This document shows positions 46,801 to 56,390 of a stretch of 64,000 nt of DNA, one piece after another. Position 1 is the first letter of the stretch, and each line of letters opens with the position of its first letter. This DNA comes from Ariolimax columbianus (taxonomy: Eukaryota > Mollusca > Gastropoda > Stylommatophora > Arionidae), in assembly GCA_036924085.1 (NCBI GenBank), contig JAVGWX010000003.1, positions 124,140,974 to 124,204,973 of the forward strand, read 5' to 3'. Under the pieces are notes generated by a model, which saw only the letters and a program-made list of their open reading frames with translations, was not told where the DNA came from and ran no database searches. A program made the position numbers and the translations under genes.

Positions 46801-47534
46801 AAAGTCCTCAGTTGACGTCCTTTCATTCCATATCGATTCACAATATCGTAGGTGAGTAGAACAACAAATATATAATATCATGTAAAATACTCAGTGCGAA
46901 TGCACTCGTTGCCTGACTATGACAATGGTCCGATGTGTAAGAGGCCAACTTATACTTATATTTGGTTGTTATTTTTAAGTGGTTAAATTATTCTTTTCAA
47001 ATATTCCTTTACAAACATATTCTAAATGTATACCAGCCCAAGAACATCGAGTGTTAACGTCCAGTGTACACATCTGCTGTGTGTAGTCACAACATTATCA
47101 GGAAAAGTTCCAGCAGACGTGAACTTAGATGTGTGTTAAAGAGATTAACAGAAGATGCGCGATCTGTAAAAGGAGCCAGAGCTCTGGGTTTGGGGCATGA
47201 CATTCTACACAAACCGCGGAGCAGCAGAAGACTTTAATCATATGTTCAAAGTTTAACACAATTAGCGAGGTCACAGTAGCCTTTATTCCCTCCCTACCAA
47301 CCACCCCTCCTGCACCAATCATCAAGTAACTATTTATTTTAGTTTATGTTTCTAATTTGTATGTACAGTACACTTTTTTAAAATGTTTACAATACTGTTT
47401 AGTGCCATTGTTTTTTTTTTAAAAATTTACTGTGATTGTACAAGTCTCACTTCGATAATAATATCAGATACTGTGGTTACACAATTTAAACAGTTAATCA
47501 ATTTACGTTTCCCGCCATCACACTTCTAATTAAA
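46801..47534. other. No recognisable feature
   Basis: AT-rich sequence. Nothing supported. Confidence 0.4.
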
Positions 47535-47830
47535 CGTAATTTGACGTCATTATACTGCTTTAGAAGACCCTACAAAGTATGTATACAACCAGTTTTTTTG
47601 GAGGGTGGTTGACCGATGTGCGAGTTCATCTTAGTAGACTGAAACACTGCAGCAAAGTATACTCGTAGCCTGTTAGACGCCATCTATGCTGCTCTTGACA
47701 AAGCACCTCACTATGGCCGGTGTTGTGTATGTCACACAGTTAATCGCCTCTAACGACAAGCTCTCTGTGGGACAGTGGTGCTAATCTTATCCCTGTCATA
47801 CATAAAGGTGGACTACTCGGGACAACACTT
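47535..47830 (-). mobile_element. SINE4 copy with CR1-like 3' tail
   Basis: On the minus strand the body (CTTGTCGTTAGAGGCGATTA, AGCAGCATAGATGGCG) runs into AACTGGTTGTATACATAC and GGGTCTTCTAAAGCAGTATA, the 3' end shared with the CR1-like LINEs. The longest SINE4 copy carrying the tail. Confidence 0.7.
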
Positions 47831-48424
47831 CCGTTTACATGAAAATTGTATTATAGCAATTAAAGTTTGTGTGTGTAAGGGTGGCGGGGGGACGGGGGGG
47901 GGGGGGGCGGTGGGTCTGGTGTTTCAATGGTTTCACACAAAATGACTGGGATCGAAGATTAATCAGGGTCACTTGAAACATAGATCGTCGCCCCCATTCA
48001 TGTCTGCCTCGGACTGTCTGGAAACAGACCATGTCAAAAAAGTCTGACCAGCGAGGTGGAGCTCAGCACTGTAATCTCCATAGCGATGAATTTATTGAGT
48101 CTCGTACTGTTGTACAGACATAAGAATGCCAGTCCGCTTTCTAAACTACGCCTCACGATGTAAGAAGAGCCACTGTAACCAGCTACAATAGAAACGTTAA
48201 TTCAATTAGGCTAGAGCGGCTTCGAACAACAATAGCATAATGAGATTGCAAGTCCCTTGCAGAACGTTTTCTAATCGTCTCTCACTAGATGTTTGGAAGT
48301 TTACACTTGTGTTACACAACTCAAGCTGCCAGCATTGTTTTAACGTTTCATCGCTATTACGTAGTGACCTTTTGTAAAGAAGGTCAATCAATGTTCTCAT
48401 TGTTATAGGTTAGCCTACACAAGG
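47831..48424. other. Unassigned, with a G run
   Basis: G-rich stretch at 47884-47910 with a 14-G run at 47894-47907. A 65-codon minus ORF has no motif. Confidence 0.4.
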
Positions 48425-48690
48425 GAGCCGCGTAGCGCAGTGGTTAGCGCGCTGGCTTCGCATCTGAGTGGTTCATTCCCCAGTTGAGGCGGTAATGTTT
48501 TTTCAGACCGCAATGGCACCCGGGTCGACCCAGCCTTAAATTGGCACCGGTTCAGTCCAGGAAGTAAAAGCGGCGAGGGAGAGAAGATGGCTAACCCCCT
48601 TATTTAGACGAGACTTTGAAATATGCGGTCGATAACACCTCACACCCCTACGGCAGTAATGCTATAGGCTACTTTACTTTACTTACATAA
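48425..48690 (+). mobile_element. tRNA-derived SINE, clear head, ACTTT tail
   Basis: Very good A box (TAGCGCAGTGGTTAGCGC) and B box (GTGGTTCATTCCCC) with tRNA-like spacing. The body has AAGCGGCGAGGGAGAGAAGA, related to the GCAGCGAGGAAGG block of SINE3, and the end is an ACTTTACTTTACTT tail. The clearest Pol III SINE in the window. Confidence 0.85.
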
Positions 48691-48784
48691 TTCACCATAC
48701 AACAAATTTGATCACTGTGATAAAACCTTAGCAAATGAATTGGATCGAGTAATCTGAAGCTAATATCAGCAAAACTGTCCCCAA

Positions 48785-48960
48785 TTAGTTTCTCAGCGGT
48801 TCTGAGCAGCCGGAGTATATGCTCGTGGTTCAATCCCAAGGATGTCCAGCTGTTAATGGATACATTACTAACTATTAGGGAAGACAAGGCGGCGAGGAAG
48901 GGAACTGATCACCAACTCAGAGAAAGATTAGACCTCGTACAGTAACGTATAACAAGTAAT
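48785..48960 (+). mobile_element. SINE3 copy
   Basis: B box in GTGGTTCAATCCCAAGG, then AAGGCGGCGAGGAAGGGAAC and GATCACC. The A box is weak. Confidence 0.6.
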
Positions 48961-49883
48961 TAACTAATTCAGCCTCTGCTTTGAATTCCCTTGTACGATT
49001 AAGTTAAATCTAACACTTCTTTTTTTACGAAGCACGAAACGTCCAATAGCTGCAAGCCATATTGAGTATATGGGAGCGTATTAGACATAGAAAATAATCG
49101 GTATTCTGCTCCGAACTCTTCATCCTGTTCGCCAAAATATTAAAATAGCAAAATAACATTCATTGTGTTTATCTTTATGGCACAAAGGTAAATAAGTCTA
49201 TGAAATTACGATTCAATGTTAAATATATAGTTATTTCCCTTTGTAAATAATCACCGCGGTCCATGCTCCTTTATGTTTGTTACAAGCTAATTGTTTCTTT
49301 ATTCCGTTCGCCTATTTTCACAGAAAGCGAGTGTGGTGTACTGTGTTTTGTGCATTACGGCCATGAGCAAAATACTTGTGTTTTTTTTAATTTGTTCACG
49401 TCCCATAGGGTTACGACCTTTTCAGTTTATGAATCTGAACACAGGCAAACAACTTAGCTACGGAGATTCCAGATTGAACATGATATGTTTGCTCTATAAC
49501 AATTATCAATCAATCAATCAATCATTCAATCAAAACCCATAAATTATCTCGGTGCGTAGGCCATTGACAACATCCCGCCAGCATACACGGCACAATATTT
49601 CTGCCACTCTCTATGTATAATACTTTAATCTTAGTTCGTAATCTTTTATCGTGCATTTTTGGGTGTACATCTCCCTTTCACTTGAGGATTCGGTGTAACA
49701 GCCTGTCTGGTTATGTAACAGCCTGTCTTCCGTAGCATATGTTCTATATAGTCCAATTTTCTTCGTTTAATTTGTTGGTTCAGTAGCTATTGTTGGCTCC
49801 TTTTCCATAGGCTTCATTCATCACCATGTCCTGTCACTTAATGACCATTATCCTTTGTAGGTAACGAAGGACTGGAGTCTTTG
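48961..49883. other. No recognisable feature
   Basis: An ATCA microsatellite at about 49505-49530 and a three-fold CTTTGCTGTAAGGT repeat at about 49893-49938 at the edge. Nothing else. Confidence 0.45.
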
Positions 49884-50640
49884 CTATAAGGTCTTTGCTG
49901 TAAAGTCTTTGCTGTAAGGTCTTTGCTGTAAGGTCTTTGCTGTTCTCAATGTCTCCGCTCCATACAGCAGCACAGATTTGGCAATGTCGTTGTAAATTCC
50001 ATCTTTGGTGAGAATTTTAATTTCTCTGGATTTCCTTATATTGTTTAGTGTCAGGAATGCCACTCTTGCCTTTCCGATTCTGACCGTTACACCAGCATCT
50101 GTTCCTCCTGATGTGTCAATTGTGCTGCCCAAATTGGTAAATGTATCCACTTCTTTCAATTGCTTTCCTTCCAGCATGATTGGTTATTGTGTTGAGTTTA
50201 AAGAGTTTGGTTTTCTTAATGTTGATTGCAGTCCCAATTTGATTGATTGTTCTTTCATCCTATCTAGTTTCTCTTGCATCTGGCCATGACTGAGTGACAA
50301 AAGTACCTGATCATATGCGTAGTCCAGGTCCTCAAACTGAGTCTTCAGTTCTTATTTCCTCAATTGATGTCATCTTTATCAAATATATTGCTAACAGGAA
50401 CAGGAAAGACTAGATTAGGCATCCTTGTCTCACTCCGGTTTGCACACCACACCGAAACTGTCAGTCAGTGCGTCTTGATATACCATTCTACTAACTGTAT
50501 CTTCGTACATATTCTGTGTGGGGGGTTATAAACTTCTCTGGTATTCCATAGCGTCTCAACAGTTGCCATAGCTTACTTCGATCCACACTATTAAACGCCT
50601 TTTCATGGTCTATAGAATGTGCGTATGGGAATGATTTCTA
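49884..50640 (-). pseudogene. LINE reverse transcriptase fragment
   Basis: From 50620 downward: DHEKAFNSVDRSKLWQLL (RT block with the catalytic-region D) and RRYGIPEKFI, then degraded sequence. Next comes LDYAYDQVLLS at the FADD position (catalytic DD not preserved), and LEGKQLKEVDTFTNLGSTID with LLYGAETLRT. The FxYLGS-like and YGxExW-like motifs are typical LINE RT thumb sequence. Many stops; dead copy. Confidence 0.75.
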
Positions 50641-50984
50641 CTCAATACTTGCGCTTTACCTTTACTGCGTAACATGTCACCGGCAGTCTGACCCTGGAAG
50701 TCGACACAAAAATATAACATTACGCGGGACTATATTATATCTTTAAGTACACCTGGGAAGGGGGATATATGCAAAGGAGGAATATGTGCGAGTAAGTACG
50801 ATACAGATCCTGAAATTGTTTGCGCTACAGCAACATTTATAACCGCCATTGTAGTCAAATTGTGTCGTGCCCTGAAATATATAATATGTACTCAAAAGGA
50901 AAAGTCAAAGTAACCCATAGCACTACTGCGGCAGGGGTGTGAAGTGTTAGTAACCTGACATTTCAAGGCTCGGTTAAATGAGGG

Positions 50985-51462
50985 CTGTGCCACGCCTCTC
51001 TCACATGACTGCGCTCAAATCTGTATGTGAAAGATACAGTATGAGAATTAACACATTCAAAACAAGCAAGTCGCATGAAAACATGAACAATACGGCAAAC
51101 GGAACCAAGACCAAACAAGTGCAGGAGTTCAAGTACTTGGGCAGTGTTGTCACACAGGATCAAGGTTTAGATATAGAGATTGAGATCAGGTGGCAAAAAG
51201 CTCGGAATATATTGATGAAGTGAGAATCAATTGTTTCAGTCACCTAATGAGAATGCATCCTGACCAACTACCCATGTGCGCCTTTAACGCACGACGTTCG
51301 AGTTTTCGCAACCGTGGTAGACCGAGAACTAGATGGATGGGACATGTTGCAAATATTCTAAAACGTCATGGGATGACGACCACTTCAGCGACACGTCTGA
51401 CCCTGGACAGAAAACTACGACTCCTCACGACGCCTCACGGCACAAGTGGATAAGACAAGATA
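50985..51462 (+). pseudogene. LINE reverse transcriptase C-terminal fragment
   Basis: The plus strand reads ERYSMRINTFKTSK, QEFKYLGSVVTQDQGLDIEI, a deletion and frame change near 51215, then INCFSHLMRMHPDQLPMCAF and NRGRPRTRWMGHVANILKRH. RT thumb plus the GRPRxRW tail. A trinucleotide array follows directly. Confidence 0.75.
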
Positions 51463-51465
51463 AGA

Positions 51466-51484
51466 CTTCTGCTACTACTACTAT

Positions 51485-51526
<42 letters not shown>

Positions 51527-51655
51527 TACTACTTCTACTACCCTTAGTACAGCTGCTGCTACTACTACTACTCTTTCTACTAGTGCTGCTGCTACGACTA
51601 CTACTACTACTACTACTGCTACTACTACAAGTATTACTACCAATGTTTCTGGGGA
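51466..51655. repeat. CTA/CTG trinucleotide tract
   Basis: Impure CTA repeats with CTG and TCT interruptions, beginning at the end of the LINE fragment. All frames stay open, giving threonine-, serine- or valine-rich chance ORFs. Confidence 0.93.
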
Positions 51656-51674
51656 ACTGAGACGCTAGTCCAGT

Positions 51675-51995
51675 TAGGCACAAAATTCTGACAAAGACGT
51701 CACGTCTGGGTCAGACCACAATTTTCCTTCCATGTAGCGTTCTATAGAAATAGGCTGTTTTGAAGGCAACCTGACTGACGAGACGTGGTTCGATGTGATC
51801 CCCATAGTAGTGAACGCCACGCAGATGAAGCCAAGCATAGCACTATCGCATGGAGGACCGCGGTCCACCTTCATCAACATGCTCGGGATGTGAGGAAAAC
51901 TACTACAACCTGCCACTTAACGTCCTTTTCAGGTCGCACAAAAGGATACATTTACTCATTGTGGCCATTGAACAACAACAATAACAACAACCAAT
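51675..51995 (+). mobile_element. SINE2 copy, sense orientation
   Basis: ACGTCTGGGTCAGACCACAA, AATAGGCTGTTTTGAAGGCA, GATGTGATCCCCATAGTAGT, GGTCCACCTTCATCAACATG, GGGATGTGAGGAAAACTAC and TCATTGTGGCCATTGAACAA, then an AACAACAAC-type tail at 51973-51995. Confidence 0.85.
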
Positions 51996-52019
51996 GCTGA
52001 TAATTCTACAAGTACAACA

Positions 52020-52496
52020 CTACTACTACTTATGCTATTAGTACTACCTCTCCTGTTGCTACTGCCACTACTACTACTTATGCTATTAGTACTACCTCTC
52101 CTGTTGCTACTGCCACTACTACTGCTTATGCTATTAGTACTACCTCTCCTGTTGCTACTGCCACTACTACTACTTATGCTATTAGTACTACCTCTCCTGT
52201 TGCTCCTGCCACTACTACTGCTTATGCTATTAGTACTACCTCTCCTGTTGCTCCTGCCACTACTACTGCTTATGCTATTAGTACTACCTCTCCTGTTGCT
52301 ACTGCCACTACTACTGCTTATGCTATTAGTACTACCTCTCCTGTTGCTACTGCCACTACTACTGCTTATGCTATTAGTACTACCTCTCCTGTTGCTCCTG
52401 CCACTACTACTGCTTATGCTATTAGTACTACCGCTCCTGTTGCTACTGCCACTACTACTACTTATGCTATTAGTACTACCGCTCCTGCTGCTACTG

Positions 52497-52573
<77 letters not shown>

Positions 52574-52680
52574 ACTACAATTACCGCTGCTACTACTACC
52601 ACTGTTGATTCTTTTACTAAATTATTACGACTGCTGTTGCTACTACTATTACTAACACTATCAATATTAGTCTACTAACA
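52020..52680. repeat. 48-bp minisatellite (10 copies) merging into CTA/CTG repeats
   Basis: The unit contains TATGCTATTAGTACTACCTC and TCCTGTTGCTACTGCCAC. Ten copies start near 52031 and repeat every 48 bp; pure CTA and CTG runs follow at 52498-52575. One plus frame gives a 207-codon leucine-rich ORF and another a Thr/Ser/Ala-rich open frame; both follow from the unit lacking stops. Confidence 0.95.
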
Positions 52681-53867
52681 CTGCTACCATTGCTACCTAC
52701 TACTGTCACATAACAGTCTTTGCTACTTAACATAAGTACGGTAATGCGTATTTGTTCTTGACGCTATTTCTCTTGTAGCAATCCCTTGCAGCAAATCTTG
52801 TGGATTTTCATTTGTTAAAAAAAAAAAAAAAAAAAAATTTTTAAATTAATTAAAATTTTAAAAAATATATTATTATTGCTACTATCAGATCTGCATTGCA
52901 ACATAAAAAAAGACGTTTCAACGTGAATTCTTTCTCCTTATCTGTATTGAAGATTTAAAAAAAGATGTTCATATAAAATGGGCTTGCGTTTCTCTAATCC
53001 TCTTTTATTGTATTTTTACAATTGTTTCTCAAGGGTGATAGAGGCTGCTTGGCCTAGAGGTGAAGCGTCCGTTTCACAAACCCAACGCACCCGTTCCGAA
53101 TCATACTTGTGTGTCCTGTTAGGCAGACATAGGTTGTTTTTTTCCTCCACGTACGGAAAATAATGGCAACCTACCTTACTGCACACTTGCCAAGAAATCT
53201 ATAACAGGCAAATAGGTTGGCAATTGTATGAAACCGTGTTCTGCTAGTGACATGCTATTTTAACTTTTTTTTATATCAAGGATGGAGTTATTGGAGAATA
53301 AGACTTAATATGCAGAAAATGAATAGTGGGCTCAAATCCACCCCTATCTTATCTTCCAAACACGATTTGACTTTACAGACTTCAGATCATGGCATAAAAC
53401 AGTAGTGAATAAAAAAGCACACGATTAAAATAGAATGGAAGGAGACCTGGACTTCCGTGTACCCACTGATAAAACTCCAATTGCAGGCCTTCTTTGACGT
53501 ATATGAACAGCCAGTAAACTAAAGAAACCAGTAGTATATATACCATTCGTTTAATGTTTGATAATAATTTTTATCAAACCTGGGAGCTATGTGGCGATGT
53601 AAATCGTATTTGGCTATTGAAAACAGAGAGTTTCGTAAATAACATGTTTATAGACCCGTCAGACTGAGAGTATTTAAATTGTGGCCAAGTCATGCATAAA
53701 TCAAACCAATCACTTTGAGTGTGACACTAATGCCTTTTCTGTGTAGCGTAACATGTGCTGAATTGTATGGCCTCTCTTTGAATATTTCAAGACCAGTGTT
53801 TTGAATATTTCGACAACATCCTGTTACTAGCAAAGCAAGATTATGTTGTTGGAATTTGAGGACGAAG
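52681..53867. other. Mostly unassigned; A run and tRNA-like relic
   Basis: A run of about 21 A at 52818-52838 followed by T- and A-rich sequence. At 53045-53110, CTTGGCCTAGAGGTGAAG (A-box-like) and CCGTTCCGAATCA (B-box-like) mark a decayed tRNA-derived element. Confidence 0.45.
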
Positions 53868-53953
53868 AAAAAGAAGAAGAAGAAGAAGAAGAAGAAGAAG
53901 ATGAAGAAGAAGAAGAAGAAGAAGAAGAAGAAGAAGAAGAAGAAGAAGAAGAA
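53868..53953. repeat. GAA microsatellite
   Basis: About 28 GAA units with one GAT. Preceded by GAGGACGAAGAAAAAG, reminiscent of the 3' ends of SINE1 and the RNase H LINE. Confidence 0.95.
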
Positions 53954-54079
53954 TCTTCAATAGTTTGATATTTTGAGGGAAGAAAACCATTTCATATATT
54001 TTGCAAACGCTCATATAAAAAGTTCTGTTTCGTTAAGAATCGACGTTGTTGCATACCCAAAGGGGTTCAGACCTTCTCA

Positions 54080-55445
54080 AAAAGTTGCTAAGAGTGTATA
54101 TATTGACAGTTTATGTACCTTGCTGATTGTACACACTCCTGCAAAGTGTGCATTGCTGGTTCATCGACTGCACTGTCTTCATCCAAAAAGTGGTCGTTTA
54201 TCAACTTGAAAATGTCACCTCTATTCATTGCCAACGTCCCGACTGTGAGAGCCCGTAAGGCGAGGATGTCAAATCCTTCAGTCTCGCGCACTGTAGTATG
54301 GTCAGGACAGTAGATCCACACAGGTTCCCGGAGTGTCGAAGCTTCTATGCCCATTATCCACTCAGCCAGTCCTTCTGCACCTTCCGAATCAAGGATTGAG
54401 AGTCAAAGACGACTACATCCCTCATTGGTCCTTCATTGTCACATCGGAGCCGAAGTCGCTGCCTCTGTCTCCGTTTTGATAATGGACGTTGTAGAAATTA
54501 CCAGATGGCAGCCTTGTAATTTTATCATCACTGTGAATCCGTTTTTCGTCTTTGTCTCTACCGTGGTTACTTGATGAATCATTCTCTACGTCTGTGCCAT
54601 CCATGATATCTCTCTCCTGATTATGTTACCCTTGGTATCTTCTATGTCCACATGCAATGGGTGTCTCGTGTCTGCGACTATTCGTATGTAGTCTTTGGCC
54701 TGAGTGGTTGTTATTGAACGCATACAACGAGTAGATAACTATTTTGTGCGGCCTGAAAGGGCGTTAAGCGGCAGGTTGTTGTAGCTTTCCTCATATCCCC
54801 AGCGTGCTGACGAAGGTGGACTGGGTCCTACATGCGGTTGTGCTATGCTAAGCTTCATCTGCGTGTCGCTTACTACTACGGGGATCACGTCGATCTCTCA
54901 CCTCATTAGCCAGGCTGTTATGAAAACAGCCCGTTTCCAGGAAATGCTGTGAGGAAGCCGAGGTGAGGGTCTTAGCCAGTCAATTTTGCCTGAGCCTGAC
55001 TAACATGTCTGATCAGTATGTTGTGTCTAATCAGACGTTAGTCTTCATTCCCTTTGGCTTGGTTCGGCACACATCTAAACTTTGCAGAAAGAAGTCCAAG
55101 CATGCATCCCATCTACAGCGAAGTGGTATCGCCAGTGAAACCAAGAACTAGTTGCATTCCTTCATTCTGGATGCGTTCCAACTTATCACATTGTGAGTTT
55201 AACGATGTGGGAATGCTCAGCCCGAAATCGATAATGGACAAAACCAACTGATTGTATAGGATGAAAATCAGTCGCTCTCCAGGTTGGCAGAAGCCGCTGT
55301 CTTTAGTGCTGCCAGACCCAGCATGCATCTCTGTATCATGTGATCAACGTGGTAATTATAAAACAGGCTGCGATCAAAGGTCACTCCAAAATATCTAAAG
55401 CTAACACGCCTCTCAATGATACATTGATGTACCGTATCAAATTAA
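54080..55445 (-). pseudogene. LINE RT C-terminus to RNase H, split by a SINE2
   Basis: From 55440 downward: SFRYFGVTFDRSLFYNYHVD, MLGLAALKTAASA, LSIIDFGLSIPTSLNSQCDK, LERIQNEGMQLVLGFTGDT. Then the SINE2 at 54704-55051 interrupts. Continuing below it: KDYIRIVADTRHPLHVDIED, frame breaks, VVVFDSQSLIRKVQKDWLSG (RNase H TDSQS-like strand, here D-S-Q-S), and VWIYCPDHTTVRETEGFDIL (the HxGVxxNExAD-like region) on to about 54090. The collinear order across the SINE shows one element. Heavily decayed. Confidence 0.75.
54704..55051 (-). mobile_element. SINE2 copy nested in a LINE
   Basis: Complete antisense copy inserted in the LINE. Flanks carry a diverged duplication: CTTTGGCCTGAGT at 54693-54705 and CTTTGGCTTGGTT at 55052-55064. 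Confidence 0.85.
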
Positions 55446-55620
55446 TTTAACGTAACAATAAACATTTACAAACACAATTTCAGTCATCATAATCAATTTT
55501 TTTAAATAGGGATCCAATGTATCAGAACTACAAATTCTTCGTGACGTTGAAAATGAGTTCTCAACCGTTTTTTCCCTCCATTTTCCACCATCCCCCACTC
55601 CCCCCTCCCCCTTCTATATA

Positions 55621-55664
<44 letters not shown>

Positions 55665-55829
55665 GGCTCGGTCCTTTGAGCATTTCAGCACTCTTTGTTT
55701 TTCAGCCAAATTTTTGTAATGTGTCCTTCTCAATCTGTTGTAGTTGTCACAAGTCTTCCAGGCAACCCTTTCTACGTATGTCTAATAAACCTTGATTGTC
55801 TTCTTTCTATTGTAGATGTTGTGGATGTC
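55446..55829. other. Unassigned, with a TC repeat
   Basis: TC dinucleotide tract at about 55622-55663. The 92-codon ORF crossing it has no motif. Confidence 0.5.
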
Positions 55830-56150
55830 CATGATTAGTAAGTCTACTCTTCTGTGCCCTCGAAAGGGCGTTATATGGCGGGTTGCAGTTGATTTCCACC
55901 CATCCCGAGCATGTTGATGAAAGTGGACCAGGTTCCTCAAGGCTGTTGTGCTATGCTGGCTTCATCTGCGTAACACTAGCTACTACGTGGATCACGTCGA
56001 TCTCCATCTCGTTAGTCAGACTGCCATAAGAGTCTGTTGTCAGGGAGAAGTGCATGGACGTGAGGTGGGGGGTCTTGGCCACATGTTCAACTGGCCTGAC
56101 TAGCATTGTTCTGATCAGCACGTTTTGCCTGACAAGACGTTAGTCTCCTC
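55830..56150 (-). mobile_element. SINE2 copy
   Basis: CGAAAGGGCGTTATATGGCG, CATCCCGAGCATGTTGATGA, CTACGTGGATCACGTCGATC, TCGTTAGTCAGACTGCC and GACAAGACGTTAGTCTCC occur in family order. Confidence 0.85.
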
Positions 56151-56390
56151 CCCCGCATTGAATGTATCGTTTATGTGCGTGTGTGTGCGCGCACATGTTT
56201 GTTTGTGTGTAAAATATATCTTAATTGAACATGTTCGCCGTCCAAGGTGTACATTGCTGTTTTTGTTCAGGTACCACGTTTCTGTAGCGACAAGTGATTT
56301 CTATGTTTGCGTTTTCATTTTCTTGAAATCTCATTCATAAAACAAAAATTGTTGTACATAACTGCAAGATTCTCACCAACGTTTTCATGG

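Noticed and set aside
52004..52680. Thr/Ser/Ala-rich open frame resembling a mucin tandem repeat, and a 207-codon leucine-rich ORF in another frame
   Set aside because: Several frames are open; the array merges into pure CTA/CTG repeats, with no signal peptide, cysteine domains or splice sites.
53868..53953. Glu/Lys-rich coding repeat
   Set aside because: Plain GAA microsatellite with no ORF context.
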